DNA from: Vibrio porteresiae DSM 19223
GTDB lineage: Bacteria > Pseudomonadota > Gammaproteobacteria > Enterobacterales > Vibrionaceae
Length of the DNA stretch: 64,000 nucleotides
Reading direction: 5' to 3'
Assembly: GCF_024347055.1 (NCBI RefSeq)
Contig: NZ_AP024895.1
Span: 930,001-994,000 of the forward strand
In this document: positions 8,659 through 15,757 of the stretch, piece after piece
How positions within the stretch are numbered: the stretch's first letter is position 1
Layout: every line of letters starts with the position of its first letter
Notes under the pieces: model-generated
The model's input: the letters and a program-made list of their open reading frames with translations, nothing else
Databases searched by the model: none
What the model was told of the DNA's origin: nothing
Translations under genes and position numbers: made by a program

Positions 8659-8678
8659 GATGTTATAATGTAACATTC
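8659..8678. promoter_or_regulatory. Zur-type operator between znuC and znuA
   Basis: The near-palindrome GATGTTATAATGTAACATTC lies between the divergent znuCB and znuA genes. It resembles the gammaproteobacterial Zur box built around GTTATA and TATAAC halves. Its position 35 bp before the znuA start and 26 bp before znuC would let one bound dimer repress both promoters when zinc is plentiful. Confidence 0.75.
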
Positions 8679-8713
8679 AACCACCATTTCTGCCACAGCT
8701 TAGAACAGTGATA

Positions 8714-9598
8714 ATGTTAGCGAGATTCACTTTAATCGCTTGGTTGGTTGCGTTTTGTACACCAACTTGGGCGAATACGATTTTAACCAGTATTAAACCG
8801 ATTCAGATGATCACCAATGAACTGACATTGGGCGTGACTACGCCGGATGTGCTTTTGGGAACGAATGCGTCGCCGCACGATTATGCATTGCGTCCCTCAG
8901 ATGTAAAGCGGATTCATCAGGCTGACCTTGTCATTTGGTTTGGTTCAGACCTAGAACCCTTTTTAACCAAGGTATTGGAGTCACAAAGCAACGTATTAAC
9001 CTTAAGTGCGATTCCTAATCTCAAGCTGCGTGCCTTTTCAGAAGAAGAGCATCACGAAGATGATGGTCACCATCATCACGGCACCCACGATCCTCATTTT
9101 TGGTTAGGCGTTACTCAAGCGAACACAGTCGCTGATGCGATTGCACAGAAACTGATGGCGATGGATCCTGCCCATAGTGCGACTTATCAAGCTAATTTGA
9201 CTCGTTTCCAACAACAGCTAACGCAAACCGATGAGCAGATTAATCAGCAACTCACGCCGATTAAACAGAAGCCTTATTACGTTTTCCATGACGGTTACGC
9301 CTATTTTGAACAGCACTACGGTTTGAACAATCAAGGCCACTTTACTGTGAGCCCAGATCGTAAACCGGGTGCTAAGACTCTGATTCATATTCGTGAATCC
9401 TTAACGGCGGGAAAAATTCAGTGTGTTTTTGCAGAACCTCAGTTCCAACCTGCGGTGATTCAAAGTGTGGTGCGTGGTACCCAAGCTAAGATTGGTGAGC
9501 TAGATCCATTGGCAACAACCATTCCACTGGCTAAAGGTAGCTATTTTGCGTTTCTTAAATCACTTGCGCAAAGCTACACGAATTGTTTAGGCAAATAA
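8714..9598 (+). CDS. znuA: Zinc ABC transporter periplasmic binding protein
   Basis: Periplasmic zinc-capture protein of the ZnuABC system. An N-terminal signal peptide (MLARFTLIAWLVAFCTPTWA) is followed by the cluster A-1 fold: NASPHDYALRPSDV with the first zinc-ligand His, a His/acid-rich flexible loop (EEEHHEDDGHHHHGTHD), HDPHFWLG, and FHDGYAYFEQHYGL. I chose the ATG at 8714 (294 residues); a GTG two codons earlier is possible. It is transcribed alone from the shared regulatory region and ends at a strong terminator. Confidence 0.95.
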   Translation: MLARFTLIAWLVAFCTPTWANTILTSIKPIQMITNELTLGVTTPDVLLGTNASPHDYALRPSDVKRIHQADLVIWFGSDLEPFLTKVLESQSNVLTLSAIPNLKLRAFSEEEHHEDDGHHHHGTHDPHFWLGVTQANTVADAIAQKLMAMDPAHSATYQANLTRFQQQLTQTDEQINQQLTPIKQKPYYVFHDGYAYFEQHYGLNNQGHFTVSPDRKPGAKTLIHIRESLTAGKIQCVFAEPQFQPAVIQSVVRGTQAKIGELDPLATTIPLAKGSYFAFLKSLAQSYTNCLGK

Positions 9599-9618
9599 GC
9601 ACTTCACAATAAAAACCG

Positions 9619-9648
9619 AAAAAGATGACACTAAGTCATCTTTTTTTT
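9619..9648 (+). terminator. Intrinsic terminator after znuA
   Basis: The stem GATGAC / GTCATC, extended by A-T pairs on the flanks, is followed by eight T residues, 20 bases after the znuA stop. Confidence 0.85.
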
Positions 9649-9748
9649 GTCTCAAATTCCATTCCTTGCGGCATATCACTCTATGCTCAATAAGCAAAAC
9701 TGCATATTCATCCATGTTTAGCCCTGTTTTGTCTGTAAATTAATCAAC

Positions 9749-9762
9749 TTGATGAATATCCT
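9749..9762 (+). promoter_or_regulatory. Candidate FNR site upstream of feoA
   Basis: TTGATGAATATCCT matches the FNR consensus TTGATNNNNATCAA at eight of ten defined bases. Ferrous iron uptake is commonly activated by FNR in anaerobic conditions in enterobacteria, so the location 105-118 bp before feoA is sensible. Confidence 0.4.
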
Positions 9763-9812
9763 TGCAACTATTAGGTCTTTTTTGATGTTGCGCATATTTA
9801 CTGCTATAAAGA

Positions 9813-9835
9813 TTCATTATCATTACTATAATGAA
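9813..9835. promoter_or_regulatory. Candidate Fur box upstream of feoA
   Basis: An inverted repeat with halves TTCATTAT and ATAATGAA and a 7-nt spacer lies about 30 bp before feoA. The reverse strand contains AATGATAATGA, close to the GATAAT repeats of Fur boxes. Fur repression of feo when iron is replete is well established in related bacteria. Confidence 0.65.
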
Positions 9836-9866
9836 TAAAAATATTTCTCATTCACACTACTGTTAA

Positions 9867-10106
9867 ATGGCATTGTCTATGAAGTTATCAGAACTAAAAA
9901 GTGGTGAGACCGTGACTGTTACGGCCTTAAATCAGCTCTCTACGGAAACGAGAAAGCGCCTTATGGTGATGGGTATTTTGCCGCAAACCGAGATTACCTT
10001 AGTACGCCGAGCACCGATGGGAGACCCTTTACAGGTCGAGGTTCGTGGCGTTTCTGTCGCGTTACGTGAAAGCATCGCAGCATCAATCGAAGTGGAGCGC
10101 CGCTAA
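9867..10106 (+). CDS. feoA: Ferrous iron transport protein A
   Basis: Small cytosolic SH3-like protein that supports FeoB. It has 79 residues from the ATG at 9867; the internal ATG at 9879 (MKLSELKSGETVTV) is an equally plausible start. The family pattern is visible: RKRLMVMGILPQTEITLVRRAPMGDPL followed by RGVSVALRESIA (split here for length). Its stop overlaps the feoB start by one base. First gene of feoABC, downstream of candidate Fur and FNR sites. Confidence 0.92.
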   Translation: MALSMKLSELKSGETVTVTALNQLSTETRKRLMVMGILPQTEITLVRRAPMGDPLQVEVRGVSVALRESIAASIEVERR

Positions 10107-12379
10107 TGCAGTATCAAGTGTTAACAGTAGGTAACCCAAACAGTGGTAAAACCACGCTTTTCAATGGCCTAACCGGTGCTAAGCAGCAGGTAGGTAACTG
10201 GGCTGGTGTGACTGTAGAGAAAAAAACCGGGCGATATATTCACTCGGGTGATGAATTTTTATTGACCGACTTGCCGGGTATTTACGCACTAGACAGTGGT
10301 AACGATGCAAACAGTATCGATGAATCTATCGCTTCTCGCGCGGTATTAACGTTACCTGCCGATATCATCATCAACGTTGTTGACGCAACATGTTTGGAAC
10401 GTAGTTTGTACATGACATTACAGCTGCGTGAACTGGGTCGTCCAATGGTGGTGATCCTAAACAAGATGGATGCGCTGAAACGCGAACGTCAAACTATCGA
10501 TGAAAAAGCACTGCAGGCGATGCTGGGTTGTCCTGTGATCGCAATCTCGGCACACAACCGTCACCACGTGCGTAAATTTAAAGAGCAGCTGCACCGAGTG
10601 TTGGTGCAAGGCATTGCTCTTGAGCCATTCAAACTCAATTATGGCCCTGAGTTTGAAGCTGCCATCGGACGTATTGAACCTCTATTTACGGGCAAAGTAG
10701 CTGCAGCGCGTGCGTTAGCGATTCGTGCCCTAGAAAATGACCGCTTGGTCATCAATGAACAACCTGCCGAAAAACGTACCCAGATTGATGCAGAGCGACG
10801 TGATAGCCAGTTGGATATCGACTTACATGTGGCGGATGTGAAATACACGTTCTTGCACACTCAATGTCAAACCATTCGCCGCAGTGAAGGTAAATTGAGC
10901 CACAGCTTTACCGAGAAAGCCGATAAACTGATGCTCAATAAGTGGTTAGGTATTCCACTGTTTTTCTTCGTTATGTACCTGATGTTTATGTTCTCGATCA
11001 ATATCGGCAGTGCCTTCATCGATTTCTTTGATATCGGGGTTGGTGCGCTATTGGTCGACGGTGGCCATTATCTGCTGGATGACCACTTGCCAGTATGGTT
11101 AACCACAGTGCTTGTTGATGGTATTGGCGGAGGTATTCAAACCGTTGCGACTTTTATCCCTGTGATCGCTTGTTTGTATCTATTCCTTGCAGTGCTAGAA
11201 AGCTCGGGTTACATGTCTCGCGCCGCGTTTGTACTGGATAAAGTGATGCAGAAAATCGGCTTGCCAGGTAAAGCGTTTGTGCCATTAGTGCTGGGTTTTG
11301 GTTGTAACGTGCCGGCTATCATGGCAACACGTACGTTAGATCAAGAGCGTGAGCGTAAACTCGCTGCTTCTATGGCGCCATTTATGTCTTGTGGTGCTCG
11401 TTTACCCGTGTATGCACTATTTGCAGCAGCCTTCTTCCCTGAAAGCGGACAAAACATCGTGTTTGCTCTGTACATTCTAGGCATTATTGCGGCGGTATTT
11501 ACCGGGCTATTCATGAAGAAAACCTTGTACCCAGGTTCAAGTGATTCGCTCATCATGGAAATGCCAGATTATGAAATTCCAACGCTGCAAAACGTGTTGA
11601 TTAAAACTTGGCAGAAGCTAAAACGCTTCGTGCTGGGGGCGGGTAAAACCATCGTACTCGTGGTGGCCGTGTTGAGTTTCTTTAACTCATTGGGTATGGA
11701 TGGCAGTTTCGGTAACGAAGACAGTCAAAACTCTGTGCTATCAAAAGCGGCACAAGTAGTGACGCCAGTATTCACTCCAATGGGGGTTGAAGACGACAAC
11801 TGGGCAGCAACGGTCGGTATCATTACCGGTATTTTCGCTAAAGAAGCCGTAGTAGGGACGCTAAACAGTCTGTACACCTCTGCAGACGAAGGTGGCAATG
11901 ATGAATTTGACTTGATGGCGAGTTTGAAAGAAGCGGTGATGTCGATTCCGCAAAACTTGGCCGATTTGAGTTACTCAGACCCGCTAGGCATTGAAGTTGG
12001 CGATTTGAGTGATAGCCAAACAGTGGCGGAAGAGCAAGCGGTTGATAGCTCTATCTTCACTAACTTGAATAAGCACTTTACTTCGGGTTATGCGGCTTTC
12101 TCTTACTTGATTTTGGTACTGCTATACACCCCGTGTGTGGCGGCTATGGGCGCATACGTTCGTGAGTTTGGTCCTAAATTTGCCCGCTTTATTGCGCTTT
12201 GGACCTTCGGTCTTGGCTACGGTGGTGCGACTTTCTTCTATCAAGCAACGCAAATCAGCAGCCATCCTGTGCAAAGCATCAGTTGGATGGTGGTGATTGT
12301 TGCGGCGTTGATTGGGGTTTACTTCTACCTACGTCGAGTCGGGAATCGCGTACAAGCCCAGGCTTTGGAGGCGCTATGA
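10106..12379 (+). CDS. feoB: Ferrous iron permease FeoB
   Basis: Inner-membrane Fe(II) transporter with an N-terminal G-protein domain. G1 is GNPNSGKTTLFNGLTG near residue 8, G3 is DLPG, and G4 is NKMD. A linker domain follows to about residue 270, then the membrane part with two Gate domains, including GFGCNVPAIMATRTL and the Cys-containing FMSCGARLPVYALFAAAFF and TPCVAAMGA. At 757 residues it is the length usual for Vibrio and E. coli FeoB (about 770). It is coupled by overlap to feoA upstream and feoC downstream. Confidence 0.97.
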   Translation: MQYQVLTVGNPNSGKTTLFNGLTGAKQQVGNWAGVTVEKKTGRYIHSGDEFLLTDLPGIYALDSGNDANSIDESIASRAVLTLPADIIINVVDATCLERSLYMTLQLRELGRPMVVILNKMDALKRERQTIDEKALQAMLGCPVIAISAHNRHHVRKFKEQLHRVLVQGIALEPFKLNYGPEFEAAIGRIEPLFTGKVAAARALAIRALENDRLVINEQPAEKRTQIDAERRDSQLDIDLHVADVKYTFLHTQCQTIRRSEGKLSHSFTEKADKLMLNKWLGIPLFFFVMYLMFMFSINIGSAFIDFFDIGVGALLVDGGHYLLDDHLPVWLTTVLVDGIGGGIQTVATFIPVIACLYLFLAVLESSGYMSRAAFVLDKVMQKIGLPGKAFVPLVLGFGCNVPAIMATRTLDQERERKLAASMAPFMSCGARLPVYALFAAAFFPESGQNIVFALYILGIIAAVFTGLFMKKTLYPGSSDSLIMEMPDYEIPTLQNVLIKTWQKLKRFVLGAGKTIVLVVAVLSFFNSLGMDGSFGNEDSQNSVLSKAAQVVTPVFTPMGVEDDNWAATVGIITGIFAKEAVVGTLNSLYTSADEGGNDEFDLMASLKEAVMSIPQNLADLSYSDPLGIEVGDLSDSQTVAEEQAVDSSIFTNLNKHFTSGYAAFSYLILVLLYTPCVAAMGAYVREFGPKFARFIALWTFGLGYGGATFFYQATQISSHPVQSISWMVVIVAALIGVYFYLRRVGNRVQAQALEAL

Positions 12380-12606
12380 TTCTCGCCGAGCTAAAAAGCT
12401 ACATTGCAGAGCATCGCGGCGTGAGTCGCCGCGAACTAGCCGAACATTTTCGTTTAAGTGAAGATGGGGTAGAGGCGATGTTGGCCGTTTGGCTAAAAAA
12501 AGGCGTCATATCCCGCCAAGAAGACACCAATTCAGCTGACAAAGTGATGCGTGTTCGTTACGTGGTCAATCAGAGTAACGGCTTAGCGGTGAATGTTACG
12601 ATGTAA
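12376..12606 (+). CDS. feoC: FeoC-like winged-helix protein
   Basis: Small cytosolic partner of FeoB, 76 residues, with a winged-helix N-terminal part (MILAELKSYIAEHRGVSRRELAEHFRLSEDGVEAML, seen in two adjacent helices). GGAGG sits just before the ATG at 12376, which overlaps the feoB stop by four bases. It has no cysteine, so the Fe-S binding proposed for enterobacterial FeoC does not apply; Vibrio FeoC proteins are known to lack those residues. In V. cholerae FeoC binds FeoB and is needed for iron uptake. Confidence 0.85.
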   Translation: MILAELKSYIAEHRGVSRRELAEHFRLSEDGVEAMLAVWLKKGVISRQEDTNSADKVMRVRYVVNQSNGLAVNVTM

Positions 12607-12631
12607 TTGATGGTATTTTGTTGATGCCAAT

Positions 12632-12665
12632 AAAAAGCCTCACTTCATTGAAGTGAGGCTTTTTT
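12632..12665. terminator. Bidirectional terminator, feoC / HIT gene
   Basis: A long stem (AAAAAGCCTCACTTC / GAAGTGAGGCTTTTT) with a 3-nt loop separates the convergent feoC and HIT-family genes, with T runs on both strands. Confidence 0.85.
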
Positions 12666-12712
12666 ATGAATGTGTTTTGTAGTTGTACCTATGGCTTACT
12701 GCCGTGGTGAAT

Positions 12713-13138
12713 TTAGGCGCTAAACAGATCGCTTTGGCTAAATGCGTCACGCAGTTCGGCCAGCATAGCTTGTTGGGCATTAGATTCACGATGCTCGCCT
12801 TTGGTATTGCCCCATACTGGACCTGGCCATGCGATATCGGTTTTAAAACGAGCGATATGATGAATGTGCAGCTGCGGAACCATGTTACCTAAAGCGCCAA
12901 GATTGATTTTGTCGGGTTGGTAAAGTGCTTCAAGCGTTTCACTCACCAATTGTGATTCCAACAAAAACTGTTGCTGCTCTGCCATAGGTAGGTGATGTAA
13001 CTCTTTCAAGTTCTCTTTTTTCGGTACCAAAATGACCCAAGGCACAGCGCCATCTTTATGCAGTAAAGCAACACAAATTGGGAAATGACCAATAACGTCG
13101 GTGTCTTTTTCTAACTGAGGATGCAGAGAAAAACTCAT
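12713..13138 (-). CDS. HIT domain protein
   Basis: Histidine-triad family protein of 141 residues, with the nucleotide-binding signature QLHIHHIAR near residue 90. HIT proteins hydrolyse or transfer nucleotides (AMP-lysine, dinucleoside polyphosphates); the physiological substrate of this Vibrio member is not known to me. It lies between the feo operon (convergent, terminator between) and argS (same strand, 86 bp upstream with its own terminator), so it is probably transcribed alone. Confidence 0.85.
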   Translation of the reverse strand: MSFSLHPQLEKDTDVIGHFPICVALLHKDGAVPWVILVPKKENLKELHHLPMAEQQQFLLESQLVSETLEALYQPDKINLGALGNMVPQLHIHHIARFKTDIAWPGPVWGNTKGEHRESNAQQAMLAELRDAFSQSDLFSA

Positions 13139-13186
13139 GATGATGATCCTTAATCGAGATGGTAATAATTGTCTTACCAGATAAAC

Positions 13187-13212
13187 AAAAGGTTGGCTTG
13201 CGCCAACCTTTT
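13187..13212 (-). terminator. Terminator after argS
   Basis: A perfect 11-bp stem (AAAAGGTTGGC / GCCAACCTTTT) with a 4-nt loop lies directly downstream of argS on the minus strand and is followed by TTTTGTTT in that direction. Confidence 0.8.
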
Positions 13213-13224
13213 CGTTTTTGGAAA

Positions 13225-14955
13225 TTACATACGTTCTAGCGTATTAATACCCAGTAGCGACAGACCTTGTTTGATGGTCTTCGCAGTCAGGGCTGCAAGT
13301 TTCAAACGGCTGTTCTTCACGTCTTCTTCTGCATTCAGAATTGGGCATGCTTCGTAGAAGCCAGAGAACTGGCCTGCAAGTTCGAATAGGTAGCCACAAA
13401 GAATGTGCGGTTGACCTTCACGCGCAACCGATTGAACTGCTTCTTCAAATTGCATCAATTTAGCAACCAATGCTTTTTCTTTCTCTTCTGATACTTGGAT
13501 TGAACCAGATAGCTCATCCATAGAAATACCAGCTTTAGAGAAGATAGATGCTACGCGAGTGTAGGCATATTGCATGTAGGGTGCAGTGTTACCTTCGAAT
13601 GCCAGCATGTTATCCCAGTCAAACACGTAGTCAGTAGTACGGTGTTTAGACAAGTCAGCGTATTTTACCGCAGCCATTGCTACTGTCGTCGCAATGTTGT
13701 TTTTCTCTTCTGCGCTTAACTCTGGGTTTTTCGCTTCGATCAATGCTGCTGCACGTTCTTCTGCTTCGTCCAGAAGAGCGGCTAGGCGCACAGTGCCACC
13801 GGCGCGAGTTTTAAATGGACGACCATCTTTACCCAGCATCATACCGAATGCGTGGTGCTCTAGGCTGACTGATTCTGGGATGTATCCTGCTTTACGCACG
13901 ATAGTCCAAGCTTGCATTAGGTGTTGGTGTTGACGTGAGTCGATGAAGTACAACACGCGATCGGCACCTAGTGTTTCGTAACGGTATTTTGCACACGCGA
14001 TATCTGTTGTGGTGTAGAGGTAGCCACCATCACGTTTTTGCACGATAACGCCCATAGGGTCGCCATCTTTGTTTTGGTATTCATCAAGGTACACAACTTG
14101 AGCGCCGTCATCTTCTTTTGCTAGACCTTGTGCTTTTAGGTCAGCAACGATGCCTGGTAGCATGTCGTTGTACATGCTTTCGCCCATTACGTCTTTACGA
14201 GTCAGTGATACGTTAAGACGGTCGTAGTTGCGTTGGTTTTGCTCCATGGTAATGTCAACCAATTTGGTCCACATGTCGCGGCAGTATTCATCACCACCTT
14301 GCAGTTTTACCACGTAGTTACGTGCTTTCTCAGCGAAGACTTCATCTTCGTCATACAGTTTTTTCGATTCACGGTAGAAAGCTTCTAGGTCAGAAAGCTC
14401 CATCGAGATTTCGCCGTTTTCTTGCTGTACGCGTTCTAGGTTGGCAATCAACATACCGAACTGAGTACCCCAGTCACCGATATGGTTTGCGCGGATCACT
14501 TTATGACCCAAAAATTCTAGAGTACGAACTACTGCGTCACCGATGATGGTTGAACGTAGGTGACCTACGTGCATCTCTTTAGCAACGTTTGGAGCTGAAT
14601 AGTCAGCCACGATAGTTTGTGCTGCTTCTTTCGCTACGCCTAAACGGGCGTCTGCTAGAGCAGATTCGGCTGATTTGGCAAGGAATTCGTCACTCAGGAA
14701 AATGTTAATAAAACCTGGGCCAGCGATCTCTGTTTTGCTCGCGATACCTTCAAGATCCAACACATCCAAGACTTTTTGTGCGAATTCGCGAGGGTTAGTG
14801 CCGAGTTGTTTTGCAACACCCATCACGCCGTTAGCTTGGTAGTCACCAAACTGTGGTTTCGCGGATTGGCGAACGGCTGCAGGAGATCCTGCTGGCGCGC
14901 CAGCGGCTTCGAGAGCCTGAGAGACTTTGTCATTAATCAGTGCTTGGATATTCAC
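13225..14955 (-). CDS. argS: Arginyl-tRNA synthetase
   Basis: Class I aminoacyl-tRNA synthetase that charges tRNA-Arg. Visible parts: the N-terminal additional domain that binds the tRNA D-loop, the HIGH-type motif HVGHLRSTIIGD near residue 125, the catalytic fold (ANHIGDWGTQFG), and the C-terminal anticodon-binding domain ending SLLGINTLERM. I chose the GTG at 14955 (NIQALINDKVSQAL, 576 residues). It has an AAGGA at 7-base spacing and gives the usual length of 577 or so. The upstream ATG at 15024 would add 23 non-family residues. Confidence 0.95.
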   Translation of the reverse strand: MNIQALINDKVSQALEAAGAPAGSPAAVRQSAKPQFGDYQANGVMGVAKQLGTNPREFAQKVLDVLDLEGIASKTEIAGPGFINIFLSDEFLAKSAESALADARLGVAKEAAQTIVADYSAPNVAKEMHVGHLRSTIIGDAVVRTLEFLGHKVIRANHIGDWGTQFGMLIANLERVQQENGEISMELSDLEAFYRESKKLYDEDEVFAEKARNYVVKLQGGDEYCRDMWTKLVDITMEQNQRNYDRLNVSLTRKDVMGESMYNDMLPGIVADLKAQGLAKEDDGAQVVYLDEYQNKDGDPMGVIVQKRDGGYLYTTTDIACAKYRYETLGADRVLYFIDSRQHQHLMQAWTIVRKAGYIPESVSLEHHAFGMMLGKDGRPFKTRAGGTVRLAALLDEAEERAAALIEAKNPELSAEEKNNIATTVAMAAVKYADLSKHRTTDYVFDWDNMLAFEGNTAPYMQYAYTRVASIFSKAGISMDELSGSIQVSEEKEKALVAKLMQFEEAVQSVAREGQPHILCGYLFELAGQFSGFYEACPILNAEEDVKNSRLKLAALTAKTIKQGLSLLGINTLERM

Positions 14956-15163
14956 ACGCTTGTCCTTCAATTCTGGGAATTGGCTGGGTATGCATTCATA
15001 GGCACTTAGCAAAAGTGCACGCATATCTCAATCTTGTACATAAATTGGCGCACATAATACCAATTTTATTTCCGGTCTTATAGGGCGGAATTTAGTTAAA
15101 TTTCTACTTTTCCCCTCTTTACTGGTAGTATCCACGAAAAAACATGGGTTTGGACCAGAGAAT

Positions 15164-15757
15164 ATGACGCACGAACTACAGCAGGCGGGGCTTGCACCAG
15201 ATCAAATGCTGGATCGCCTCACGAGTTTTATCGACCAAATCGTCGCTTTTTCTGCACGCATTGGTTTGGATTTGACCGCTTATCAGATGGATCACATCGC
15301 GCTGCGAATTAATGACGAAAAATTGGCGCAGCAAGCTCACCAAGCTTGGCTAGCGTATGGTGAAGAGATCTCTTGTGCGCAGATTAATGGTCGTCCGATT
15401 ATTGTCTTGGCATTTAAACCTGAACTGGATGCTGGTCGCTGGAAAATTGACTGTTTAGAGCTCCCTTACCCAGCGGTAGGAAAAACCTATCCAACTCAGG
15501 ATTGGGAACACGTTGAGTGTGTCATTCCGTCTGATGCGCAAACCGCGCCTGAGTACTTAGATGACTTATTGGCTCGTTTCCCACAATTTGCTGCTCAGCA
15601 CGCGCAATTTGCCACCTTGGGTATCAAGGTAAAACTGTCGAGTCCGAAAGGGGAAGGTGAACGTTTAGCTAACCCAACGGTGGCGCTAAAATGGCAGGGG
15701 ATAACGATAAAACTGCATCCCCATGCCTTAAAAGATATCGTAGAATCAGAACGTTAA
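15164..15757 (+). CDS. yecM: YecM-type VOC superfamily protein
   Basis: A 197-residue protein of the YecM family, a member of the vicinal oxygen chelate fold. MDHIALRIN near residue 43, WKIDCLELPYP and the paired WEHVECVIP are typical. E. coli YecM (about 190 residues) has a solved metal-binding-like fold, but no reaction is firmly assigned. It is divergent from argS and its stop overlaps the stop of the convergent insulinase gene by four bases. Confidence 0.85.
   Translation: MTHELQQAGLAPDQMLDRLTSFIDQIVAFSARIGLDLTAYQMDHIALRINDEKLAQQAHQAWLAYGEEISCAQINGRPIIVLAFKPELDAGRWKIDCLELPYPAVGKTYPTQDWEHVECVIPSDAQTAPEYLDDLLARFPQFAAQHAQFATLGIKVKLSSPKGEGERLANPTVALKWQGITIKLHPHALKDIVESER

Noticed and set aside
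12199..12375. A longer N-terminus for FeoC
   Set aside because: The extra 59 codons lie inside feoB, and the ATG at 12376 has GGAGG and the usual FeoC N-terminus.
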